Part shown: piece by piece, positions 26,409 to 35,478 of the stretch
Layout of the letters: each line of letters begins with the position of its first letter
Position numbering within the stretch: the stretch's first letter is position 1
NCBI GenBank assembly: GCA_934178555.1
Contig: CAKPQL010000008.1
Coordinates: 1-56,942, forward strand
Origin: an uncultured Clostridia bacterium
GTDB lineage: Bacteria; Bacillota; Clostridia; TANB77; CAG-508
Reading direction: 5' to 3'
DNA: 56,942 nt
Notes under the pieces: model-generated
Databases searched by the model: none
The model's input: the letters and a program-made list of their open reading frames with translations, nothing else
What the model was told of the DNA's origin: nothing
Translations under genes and position numbers: made by a program

Positions 26409-27655
26409 TGGATGCTATTAATGTGCTTAATTTAATACTAGTAATATTAATATTAGTTATAATGTGCTTAGGGGCTACTTACTTTATTTTAGTGCTTAAG
26501 TCAAAGAATAAAAAGACAGAACAACAAGAAGATAAAATAGAGAATAAAAAAACAGGTGGTTCTGGTAGATTTAAAGAAAACTTGAATACTGAATCTATAT
26601 ATAAATTTATGGAATTTGATGAAGTAAAAGACAATATGATAATTAGAAAAAATAGAGAGCAATATATAATGGTAATTCAGTGCCAAGGTGTAAATTATGA
26701 TTTAATGTCTGAAGAAGAGAAAATAGCAGTAGAAGAAGGTTTTGTTCAATTCTTAAACACATTAAGATTTCCTATACAATTGTATGTTCAAACAAGAAGC
26801 TTAAATTTAAGAGACATTGTAGATGAGTATAAAGATAGAATAAAGAATATGGAACAAGAAATAGAACAACTAGATGCAAAAATTAGAGAAGCAGAAATTA
26901 AAGGTAATATTCCACAAGTACAAAAATTGCGATATCAAAAAAGAAGAAAAGAAAATGTTTTGTCATATGGAGCAGATATATCAGAATATGTGGGAAGACT
27001 TAGCTTAAATAAGAATGTATTACAACAAAAAACTTATGTTATAGTTTCTTATTTTGTTTCAGAGTTTGGGTCTACAAGTACATATTCAAAAGATGAAATT
27101 GATAATATGTGTTTCTCAGAATTATATACAAGAGCACAATCAATAATAAGGTCATTATCTTCTGCTGAAGTAAGTGGCAGAATACTAGATTCAGAAGAGA
27201 TAGCAGAATTGTTATATGTTGCTTATAATAGAGATGATTCAGAAATAATGCAATTAAGTAAAGCTTTGGATGCACAATATGATGCATTATATAGCACAAG
27301 CAAGGATGTATTATTAAAGAAACAAGAAAAAATAGATGAACAGATGGAAGTAGAGGCTATAGAAATTGCAACAGATAGTATTATAGAAGCTGATAAAATA
27401 AGAAAAGAAAAAGAAGCAGAATTGGAAAGAAAACAGAAAATAGAAAAGAAAGCATTAGACTTAGTTGATCAATATAAGGGACAGATGGATAAAGACCTTT
27501 ATGAAGAGACAAAAAAACAAATAAAAAAGAAAACAAGAGGAGAAACAACAGAAAAAGTGGAAAATAATGAAGAGGATGCTTCTACCAAAGAAGCAACTAA
27601 AGTTCCAGCTAAAAGAGGAAGAAGAAAACTAAATACTAACAAGATTGCAGAATAA
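26408..27655 (+). CDS. TraC/VirB4 N-terminal-like membrane protein
   Basis: 415 residues. One membrane helix at 5-30, then a domain with the pattern MIIRKNREQYIMVIQCQGVNYDLMS and VQFLNTLRFPIQLYVQTR, typical of the TraC-like N-terminal module that accompanies split VirB4 in Gram-positive type IV systems. There is no Walker motif. The C-terminal 120 residues are highly charged and helical (coiled coil). It overlaps prgI by one base and is followed by the ATPase, so it is probably a cytoplasmic partner of VirB4. Confidence 0.8.
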   Translation: MDAINVLNLILVILILVIMCLGATYFILVLKSKNKKTEQQEDKIENKKTGGSGRFKENLNTESIYKFMEFDEVKDNMIIRKNREQYIMVIQCQGVNYDLMSEEEKIAVEEGFVQFLNTLRFPIQLYVQTRSLNLRDIVDEYKDRIKNMEQEIEQLDAKIREAEIKGNIPQVQKLRYQKRRKENVLSYGADISEYVGRLSLNKNVLQQKTYVIVSYFVSEFGSTSTYSKDEIDNMCFSELYTRAQSIIRSLSSAEVSGRILDSEEIAELLYVAYNRDDSEIMQLSKALDAQYDALYSTSKDVLLKKQEKIDEQMEVEAIEIATDSIIEADKIRKEKEAELERKQKIEKKALDLVDQYKGQMDKDLYEETKKQIKKKTRGETTEKVENNEEDASTKEATKVPAKRGRRKLNTNKIAE

Positions 27656-27681
27656 TACAAAAGAAAGGGCGGGTTGCTTAT

Positions 27682-29655
27682 ATGAAAAAGAAGAAAAAAC
27701 AAGCAAGTCAAGAACAAATTGCAACAACTGAAATAAAAAGAGAAGACTTATTAACTAAAAATGCAAGTAATTTAAAGGATTTGATAGCACCAGCAGGAAT
27801 TGATGCAAGTTATACAAATCATATAGAAATAATATCTAATAAAACTAGATATGCAAGAAGTATGATAGTGTCTACAATACCTAGAATGTGTACATTCCCA
27901 GAGTTCTTAAGAAGTATGTATACATTTGGAGATATAAATGTTTCAGTTTTTATAAATCCAGTAAGTGAAAGCACATCACAGACAGAATTAAATAGAACAA
28001 TAAATGAATTAGAGTCTGAAAGAATTGTTGCTTTAGATAGAGGAGATATAAATAGAGAGAGAATACTGGCACAAAAAAGACTAGAAGCAGAAGAACTTAG
28101 AGATCAAATAGCAGCTGGTTTCAATAAACTATTTGAATCATCAATTATATGTACATTGTTTGCATATAGCTTAGAAGAACTAGATAAATATACAGAATTA
28201 TTGACATCAGAAATGTCAAAAACTATGATTGGAGTAAAACCAGCATGGGCAATACAAGACGAGGCGTTAAGATCAAATATGCCTTATTGTGATAATAAAA
28301 TAAAGAAACAACATACTTTTGATAGACGTTCTATGGCAACGGTATTCCCATTTTTTACATCAGATATTGGACATGAAAAAGGAATTCCATTAGGATTTAA
28401 TCGTCAAACTGGATTGCCAATATTATTTGATAATTTTAGTTCTAAATTATCAAACTATAATATGGTTATATTTGGTAAGTCTGGTGCTGGTAAAGGTGTT
28501 ACAATTAAAACATTAACAGCTCGTTCATCTGTACTTATGGGAATAGAAAGTTTGGCGCTAGATGCTGAAGGTGAGTATGGAGTTGTTGCTGAAGCTCTTG
28601 GTGGAATTAATATTACAATAAGTCCAAGTTCAAATACTATAATAAATTTATTTGATTTAGAGCCAGAAGTTGTAAAAGATGAAATAACAGGAAAAGAAAG
28701 AACAGTGTTAAATGTAGAAAACAAAGTAGAGGACGTAACACAAGCTTTACTTACAATGGCAAGAGGTAGTACAAGAAGTCAGGAAGTAAATGAGTTAACA
28801 AAACAAATTATTGCAGAGGCTGTTTCACAAGAGTATGCAAGTAGAGGAATAACAAATGATTTAGAAAGTTTATATGAAAAAGAAGATGGAAAATTAATTA
28901 ATACCAAATTTTTAGGAAAAACAAAAAAAGAAATGCCAACTATAGGTTCATGGTATAAAAGAATTGTTGATAATTCTAAATATAATGATAATCAAGATTA
29001 TAGATTCCATTATAGTTATTTGATAAAAGTTATGAAGCAATATGTAAGAGAATATGATGGACAAATGGCATATTTTGATGGACAATCTACATTTGAGTTA
29101 CTTGATAATGTACCATTTATAAATCTAGATATATCAGGGCTAGAGGAAAGATTTGCAAGACCTTTGGCACAGCAAATATTACTATCATGGATTTGGGAAA
29201 AATATGTTAAGAAAAACAGTGAAGATAAATCAAAAGCTGTAAAGAAAAGGGTACTAATAGATGAGGCATGGATGTTACTTCCATACCCAGAGGCTGTAGA
29301 TTTCTTAAATACAATGGCAAGACGTGCTAGAAAAAGAAATGTTTCTCTTGCTGTTATGTCACAAAAATTCCAAGATTTCTACGAAAAGCCAGAAGTACAA
29401 GCAGTTTTAACATCATCAGATACAAAATTGTTTTTAGCACAAGATAAGTCAGAAATTGAGTATATAAAAGAAGTATTTAAATTAAGTGATGGTGAAGCCG
29501 CTTTCTTAACAACATGTAACAGAGGAGAAGGATTACTAAAAGTTGGAGGAGATACAGCAATTATAGCTATACAACCAACAAAGAAGGAATTTGAATTCGT
29601 AGAAACAAACATGAACAAACTAAATCAAATGAGGGAGCAAAACGGCAGGCAATAA
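27682..29655 (+). CDS. VirB4/TraE family secretion ATPase
   Basis: 657 residues. Energises assembly and transfer by the type IV apparatus at the inner face of the membrane. Walker A GKSGAGKG near 265-272, Walker B VLIDEAWML near 523-531, then an arginine-rich ARRARKRN segment and a SQKF.DF motif, all standard for VirB4. No membrane segment. The RBS is weak (AAGGGCGGG). It is the only ATPase of the system in view; VirB11 and VirD4-type proteins are absent, the first being usual for Gram-positive systems. Confidence 0.93.
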   Translation: MKKKKKQASQEQIATTEIKREDLLTKNASNLKDLIAPAGIDASYTNHIEIISNKTRYARSMIVSTIPRMCTFPEFLRSMYTFGDINVSVFINPVSESTSQTELNRTINELESERIVALDRGDINRERILAQKRLEAEELRDQIAAGFNKLFESSIICTLFAYSLEELDKYTELLTSEMSKTMIGVKPAWAIQDEALRSNMPYCDNKIKKQHTFDRRSMATVFPFFTSDIGHEKGIPLGFNRQTGLPILFDNFSSKLSNYNMVIFGKSGAGKGVTIKTLTARSSVLMGIESLALDAEGEYGVVAEALGGINITISPSSNTIINLFDLEPEVVKDEITGKERTVLNVENKVEDVTQALLTMARGSTRSQEVNELTKQIIAEAVSQEYASRGITNDLESLYEKEDGKLINTKFLGKTKKEMPTIGSWYKRIVDNSKYNDNQDYRFHYSYLIKVMKQYVREYDGQMAYFDGQSTFELLDNVPFINLDISGLEERFARPLAQQILLSWIWEKYVKKNSEDKSKAVKKRVLIDEAWMLLPYPEAVDFLNTMARRARKRNVSLAVMSQKFQDFYEKPEVQAVLTSSDTKLFLAQDKSEIEYIKEVFKLSDGEAAFLTTCNRGEGLLKVGGDTAIIAIQPTKKEFEFVETNMNKLNQMREQNGRQ

Positions 29656-29707
29656 CATTTGATTCGAAATGAATTAATAATGCAGAATAAAAGATAAGGA
29701 GGGTATT

Positions 29708-30811
29708 ATGAAAAAAATAATTGCAAAAATGTTAATAATAATTTTATTAATAACGTTCATAATACCTAAATTTACTTTTGCAACAGAAGCAGGAACAGAT
29801 GCTGGAAATGAAAATAATGGCTATAATACTTACAAGAATTTAGCAGAAAACGGCACAGCAAATGTAAACGGAAGAAATGAACCAGTAAGAGAGACTTTTT
29901 CTGGAGGAGATGCAATAGCGGTATTATTGGCGATAACTTCATCTGCTATTGCAGAGGCAGTAAGAGGGTTACTAAAAATTTGTGTACTTGAAGGAGATAC
30001 AAGCCAAGGTGGTAATTTTACAATAGCAAGTTTAGTATCTGGTGAATATTCAATACTAAATAATGATTTTTTACTATCAGAGGGAGGAAAAAGTGATACC
30101 AATGACACTATAAAAAGTCAAGTAGGAGCATGGTATTATGGAATAAGAACTTTAGCTATAATATTAAGTTTATTTATGCTTATATATATAGGAATAAGAA
30201 TGGCAATATCAACTCTTGCAGATGATAAAGCAAAATATAAAAAGATGTTAGTGGGATGGATTCAAAGTTTTATATTAATATTCTTTTTGCACTATATAAT
30301 GATTATAGCAATGATTATTCAAAAAGCACTTATTAATATATTACCAACTGTAAATGGAAATACAGAAAATATAATTTTAGGAGATTGTTTAATTACAATA
30401 GCTCAAGCTAATGGATGGAATATACTTTGGGCAGCAATTTTATATTGGGTGCTTACATATTATCAAGTAAAATTCTTCTTCCTATATGCAAAAAGAATGA
30501 TTTCTACAGCATTTTTAATGGTTATAGCACCATTAATTACAGTTACATATTCTGTAGATAAGGTAGCAGATAATAAAGCCCAAGCATTTAATGCTTGGCT
30601 TAAAGAATTTTTAGTAAATATTTTTATACAGCCAGTGCATTTAATTATTTATTTAATATTTATAGTATCAGCATCCGAAATAGCAACTAAATTGCCTTTA
30701 TTTACATTAATATTCTTTGGAGCTTTATCAAGAGGAGAGAAGATAATAAAAGGATTATTCGGAATGAGAGGAATGAAGTCAATAAATTCAATTGGCAGAA
30801 GAAAGAAATAA
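29708..30811 (+). CDS. VirB6/TrbL-like membrane protein, first
   Basis: 367 residues. Signal peptide at about 1-25, an exported polar region, then five or six membrane helices from about residue 140 to 345. Shares with two later genes a conserved stretch: YIGIRMAISTLADDKAKYKKM, an AKRMISTAFLMVIAPLITVTYSVDK core and a N.WLKEF motif. These are hallmarks of the Gram-positive VirB6/TrbL channel family. RBS AAGGAGGG. This intact paralogue shows what the frameshifted gene at 35479 should look like. Confidence 0.82.
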   Translation: MKKIIAKMLIIILLITFIIPKFTFATEAGTDAGNENNGYNTYKNLAENGTANVNGRNEPVRETFSGGDAIAVLLAITSSAIAEAVRGLLKICVLEGDTSQGGNFTIASLVSGEYSILNNDFLLSEGGKSDTNDTIKSQVGAWYYGIRTLAIILSLFMLIYIGIRMAISTLADDKAKYKKMLVGWIQSFILIFFLHYIMIIAMIIQKALINILPTVNGNTENIILGDCLITIAQANGWNILWAAILYWVLTYYQVKFFFLYAKRMISTAFLMVIAPLITVTYSVDKVADNKAQAFNAWLKEFLVNIFIQPVHLIIYLIFIVSASEIATKLPLFTLIFFGALSRGEKIIKGLFGMRGMKSINSIGRRKK

Positions 30812-30851
30812 ACCTAAAATAATGAATAATATAAGTAAGGAGGTAATTAAA

Positions 30852-32033
30852 ATGAACAAAAAGAAAAAAGTTCTAATAGTATTAGTTATACTAATAGTAG
30901 TTTTAATTGCCATACTTATTACACGAAGTTTTATAGAACAATATAAAAGAGACAATAAAGTATATAGTACAATAGAAGATTTTAATACTCCAGAAGATGT
31001 AATAAAATATTTAGGTGGTGAATACATAAAACAAGAAGAGTCAACGGCAGATGGATTTAAGTTAGATATATATTTAAAATTTAAAGTTGATTTATATACA
31101 AATGGTATAAGTAATGAAGAGTACTATAATAAAGTAATGGATATGACTGCATATGTTTTGGATTACAACAGTTTTAGACTAATTGATGATGAAAAAGAAA
31201 TGCTAATTGCCGTTATATGTGATAGTGAAAATGGAAGAATAAAAAGAAAATATATAAATGGAGATAGCAATTATTTTGGAAATGTAGAATCACAAAAGAA
31301 TTTGCAAAAAATACAAAAGACCCAAATTACGAATTTAGAAGTACAATCTCCAGAATTAATAGAGCTAATAAATAACAATTGGAAAACGTCTAACATGAAT
31401 TTTGGTATAAAAACAGGAACATTAGGTAAATACGATGTTTATGGAAATGAAGGAATACAAGTAAAAAATGTATATAAAAAGGTATTTAATATAGTATTTA
31501 AAGAAAACTATGCAAATTCAGTAGTAAATGGAATAATACCAGGAATGGAAAAGAAAGAAATAGTAGATATATTAGGAACACCGACAATAACGTCAAATAA
31601 TACAGATATATTTGGATATAAAGGAAAAGGAATATATATATTTTTTGCATATGGAGATATTTCAGTATATAGAGTAGAAGAATATGAATCTACTAAATTT
31701 GCTAAATTAGTAGAAGATTATATAAATGGAACAGATGTAAAAAAATTTGTAAGCAGTATAACAGATGTATGGCCAGATTATGACCAATACAATTATAATG
31801 AAAATTTTGTAAACTTAGTATATACACTAAAGGGAATAAAGATACAATTTAATATAACAAGTAACCATGGTGTAGTAATATATAATAATTATACAGGACA
31901 AATAATACCAGGTATGACAATTGAAAATATAGATATAGATGAATTAAAAAATAAAGTGTTTTTTGAAAATGCAAATACAATGTTAGAAAATGAGATAACA
32001 AGAGCTGATTATTACGAGGCAGACCCAAGTTAA
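30852..32033 (+). CDS. membrane-anchored protein of unknown function
   Basis: 393 residues. One N-terminal membrane helix (about 6-24), rest exported. Not a family I can name. Two GM-containing segments (IIPGMEKKEIVDILGTP and QIIPGMTIEN) resemble the SmpA/BamE-type turn repeated, but weakly. Start ATG 30852 is 8 nt after AAGGAGG; an upstream in-frame TTG lies inside the preceding gene. It sits within the secretion operon between two TrbL-type genes, so an accessory role in the envelope part is likely. Confidence 0.75.
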   Translation: MNKKKKVLIVLVILIVVLIAILITRSFIEQYKRDNKVYSTIEDFNTPEDVIKYLGGEYIKQEESTADGFKLDIYLKFKVDLYTNGISNEEYYNKVMDMTAYVLDYNSFRLIDDEKEMLIAVICDSENGRIKRKYINGDSNYFGNVESQKNLQKIQKTQITNLEVQSPELIELINNNWKTSNMNFGIKTGTLGKYDVYGNEGIQVKNVYKKVFNIVFKENYANSVVNGIIPGMEKKEIVDILGTPTITSNNTDIFGYKGKGIYIFFAYGDISVYRVEEYESTKFAKLVEDYINGTDVKKFVSSITDVWPDYDQYNYNENFVNLVYTLKGIKIQFNITSNHGVVIYNNYTGQIIPGMTIENIDIDELKNKVFFENANTMLENEITRADYYEADPS

Positions 32034-32124
32034 TAATAGAATATATTATAAATGTAGATAGTCTTGTGGTTGGACACAATTACCATAAAATGCAATAAAT
32101 ATAAAAAGAAAGGAGTTATAGAAT

Positions 32125-35100
32125 ATGAAAATATTAAAGAAAACTATATTAATATTGTTAATATCAATAATATTGTTATATTCCATAATTCCGCATAATA
32201 TTGTATATGCAGAAGAAAATGGGGATACACTTTCTTCTGCAGCAGAAGCTGGTCAAATAATTGCTTCTTTTGCAAAAGATATGGTAGAAAATCATGCAGC
32301 AGAAACAATATACGATTATGGAGATTATTGGCCAAATGTTGGAATGCCACAAAATTATGGAAGATTAATGGCTTATCAAGGAGTAAAAGTAACAGGACAA
32401 GCTCAAGGAAGTAGCGGAGAATTACGATATGCAGAAGATAAGTACTTTATGGACTGTGTTGGCTTTGTAAGTTTTTGTATACATCATTCTTTAGGAATTA
32501 GTGGTAATTCAGATGGGAATTTTGTAACTCCAAATGGATTAAGAAGTTCTAATTTCGAATATGTAACAGACGGTTCTTTACAACCAGGTGACATATTGGT
32601 TAGAAGTGGTAGTCATGTTATGATTTATGTTGAACCAAACTATGTTACCGAAGCGCAGGATGTGGATAGCACATGGCAAGTAAAAAGAAGAGGTAGTTGG
32701 CCTACATATGATTCTGTTGTAAGAATAAAGAATTCTGCGGCAAAACAAATTCCACGTTCACAAACAAAATCAGCATGGGATGGAGTTGGTTCATCTACAG
32801 GAGTAATTACACCAACAGTAGATGATTCGAAAGCTTTTGAACAATATATTGATAATGATTATCAAGGCACAATAGATGTAACAGGAAGAAATAATTCAGA
32901 AAATTTTTATTATAATGGTACTCCTAAAAAAGGAGAATATCTTGGAAAAACTGATAAGAGTTGGATTTTTGAAGCATTAGAAAATGCAGCAGATTGGTTA
33001 TTAGGAATAATGACTATGAATATAAAAATTCAAGTAGTAGGATGGACCAGTATTTTTGACGATACGGCTAATAAAGTAGTAGAAGCAGTAAGTGACACAG
33101 AACTATTAAAAGAAAGAGTAACAGTAGAAGATATAATATATAACAGAGTGCCAATATTAGATGTAAATATGTTTAATTTTGATGAAGCAGGTGGTCAAAA
33201 GTTAGAAAAAACTAATGTTATATATTTGTTAAGAGAAAAGATTGCTGAAGGATATGTTCTTATAAGAACTGTTTGTATAATTCTATTATTATTTACATTA
33301 ATATACTTAGGAATAAGAACAGCAATATCAAGTGTAGCAAAAGACAAGGCTGATTATAAACAGAAATTAGTAAGTTGGGTTGTTAGTTTTATAGTTGTAA
33401 TGTTTATACATTATTTCATGCTTGTAGTTTTAAACTTAAACGAAACTGCAATAAGCTTTGTCGCTCCACCTAGTGATTCAAGTGCAACAATATATGAGCA
33501 AGTTAGAGCATATGCATATGAAATACCAGCAACAAAAGGTTGGACAGGTGCTATTATATATGTGTTTTTAGTATATTATTTAATAAAAATGTTGCTATTT
33601 TATTTTAAACGTGTGTTAATAGTATACATATTAGCAATAGTATCACCAGCACTTGGAATTGCATATTCAATACAAAGAATAAATGGAAAATCTAAGGCGT
33701 TAGGAATATGGATGAAAGAATTTATATTTAATGTATTAATACAGTTTGTTCATGCATCCATATATACTATAATGATGGGAACAATATTAAAAATTATGTC
33801 TAATGCAACAGTACTTACTATAATACCTTACACAATACTGTTAATTATTCTATTAAACTTCTTGCTAAGTGCTGAAGATATAATTAAGAATATATTTAGA
33901 ATAAAATCAAATTCATTGAAGAGTGTTATGGCGACAGTGTTTGACTTTAAAAATAGATTTGCTGTAGCTTTAGGTGTTGGAAGTTTCCTTTACGGTAAAG
34001 GTAAGAAAGTAGCAGTAAATGCATATGATAAACATTTAACCAACACTGTAAATGCTAAGTATGACCAATATAAGGTTCAAGGGGATAGTGAATTTGCACA
34101 ATCTGTAAATAAAGAAATAGAAAGATTAAAAGAGCAAGAAAAAGAACACCAAAAGGAATTAACAAAAAATTCAATAGATTTTGCAAAAAATCAATTTAAG
34201 GGAACTGTTGCTTTAGTAACTGGTGTACCAGCAATATTTGAACAACCAATTGCAGGAGGAATTGCATTTGCATATGCTGCTAGCAATTTAAATACGGGGT
34301 TAGGTAATAAGAGAAAACAAGGAGTACAAGCAGAAAAACTAGATAAAACAACAGAAGGAACGCAATACTTATATATTGAAAATCCTAATAATGTTAATAA
34401 TACACAGGCGTACTCAAATGGAGGAAAAAATACAAATCAAACAGAAAGAAATACATCCGGAGCAGATAAAAGAGGTGTAGATACATCAAGAAAAAGAAAT
34501 ATTAATAGTAATGGTGTTAATGCAGATAATACAGAAAAAGAAGAGAATAGTACGCAAAAACAAATTAGAAGATACAATACAAATAAAAACAAAACTTATA
34601 AAGTATCGAAAGCAATATTATCTTGGACTACTGTTGGTAGAAGCAAAGTAATAGAGAATGTATTTAGTGAAGGTATTGAAGAAAATGAGCTTATAGAAAA
34701 AGTGTATAGCACAAGAATTCAAAAATTATCAGTAATAGGGAATATCGCAGTTAAACAAATAAATGAAATAAACCAAGAGATGGACAAAATAAAAAATAGT
34801 AATTATCCACCAATATACTATACTCCAAAGCAGAATGAAACTAAAACACAAATAGCAATGAATGAAAAGCTAAGGGAAAAGTATAGAGATATATTAGAAA
34901 AGAATATTATACAAATATATGAGGGAATTGATAAAGACAAAATAAATGAGCATGTGGTTAACTATACAAAAGATAAAGTAACATTAAAATCTGTAGAAGA
35001 AATTGCAAAAGAATATTTATCTGAAAATGAATGTAACATAGGAGAAGAGTTTAAAAATAATTTTGATAATATACTGAGAGAAAAGATTATAGATACTGTG

Positions 35101-35466
35101 CAAAAAAACAAAGACGGATTTGAAAAAATAAAATTAAAACCAGATTTGGAAGAAAAAATTCAAAAAGCAATAAGTAATAATTCTGAAGATAAAGAAAAAT
35201 TGAATCAAGAAATAGACAATATAGTAACAGATGACATAAAAGAACAAATAGTTTCAAAGATTTCTGCAAAGGATTTAACCGAATTATTATCAAAAACATT
35301 AGAAGCAAAAGGTAGTGTAGAAGTAAATAAAGATTTTAAAAATTTACAAGAACCAATAGATAACCTAAGATTAGTAAACAAAGAAGCAGAAGCAACAGTG
35401 GGAAATACAGTATATACCACAAAACAATTATTAGATTTAATAATGAATAAAGATATAACGGAATAG
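32125..35466 (+). CDS. NlpC/P60-like hydrolase fused to VirB6/TrbL-like channel
   Basis: 1113 residues. Signal peptide at 1-28; extracellular cysteine peptidase-like domain with Cys111 (FMDCVGFVSF) and His164 (GSHVMIYV), the NlpC/P60 pattern; then about six membrane helices (about 370-590) with the TrbL landmarks (YLGIRTAISSVAKDKADYKQK, NGKSKALGIWMKEF); then about 480 residues of charged, helical cytoplasmic tail. The fusion would couple wall cutting to a transport channel in one chain. RBS AAAGGAG. It is one of three TrbL-type genes here. Confidence 0.8.
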   Translation: MKILKKTILILLISIILLYSIIPHNIVYAEENGDTLSSAAEAGQIIASFAKDMVENHAAETIYDYGDYWPNVGMPQNYGRLMAYQGVKVTGQAQGSSGELRYAEDKYFMDCVGFVSFCIHHSLGISGNSDGNFVTPNGLRSSNFEYVTDGSLQPGDILVRSGSHVMIYVEPNYVTEAQDVDSTWQVKRRGSWPTYDSVVRIKNSAAKQIPRSQTKSAWDGVGSSTGVITPTVDDSKAFEQYIDNDYQGTIDVTGRNNSENFYYNGTPKKGEYLGKTDKSWIFEALENAADWLLGIMTMNIKIQVVGWTSIFDDTANKVVEAVSDTELLKERVTVEDIIYNRVPILDVNMFNFDEAGGQKLEKTNVIYLLREKIAEGYVLIRTVCIILLLFTLIYLGIRTAISSVAKDKADYKQKLVSWVVSFIVVMFIHYFMLVVLNLNETAISFVAPPSDSSATIYEQVRAYAYEIPATKGWTGAIIYVFLVYYLIKMLLFYFKRVLIVYILAIVSPALGIAYSIQRINGKSKALGIWMKEFIFNVLIQFVHASIYTIMMGTILKIMSNATVLTIIPYTILLIILLNFLLSAEDIIKNIFRIKSNSLKSVMATVFDFKNRFAVALGVGSFLYGKGKKVAVNAYDKHLTNTVNAKYDQYKVQGDSEFAQSVNKEIERLKEQEKEHQKELTKNSIDFAKNQFKGTVALVTGVPAIFEQPIAGGIAFAYAASNLNTGLGNKRKQGVQAEKLDKTTEGTQYLYIENPNNVNNTQAYSNGGKNTNQTERNTSGADKRGVDTSRKRNINSNGVNADNTEKEENSTQKQIRRYNTNKNKTYKVSKAILSWTTVGRSKVIENVFSEGIEENELIEKVYSTRIQKLSVIGNIAVKQINEINQEMDKIKNSNYPPIYYTPKQNETKTQIAMNEKLREKYRDILEKNIIQIYEGIDKDKINEHVVNYTKDKVTLKSVEEIAKEYLSENECNIGEEFKNNFDNILREKIIDTVQKNKDGFEKIKLKPDLEEKIQKAISNNSEDKEKLNQEIDNIVTDDIKEQIVSKISAKDLTELLSKTLEAKGSVEVNKDFKNLQEPIDNLRLVNKEAEATVGNTVYTTKQLLDLIMNKDITE

Positions 35467-35478
35467 GTTGGTGAGAAA

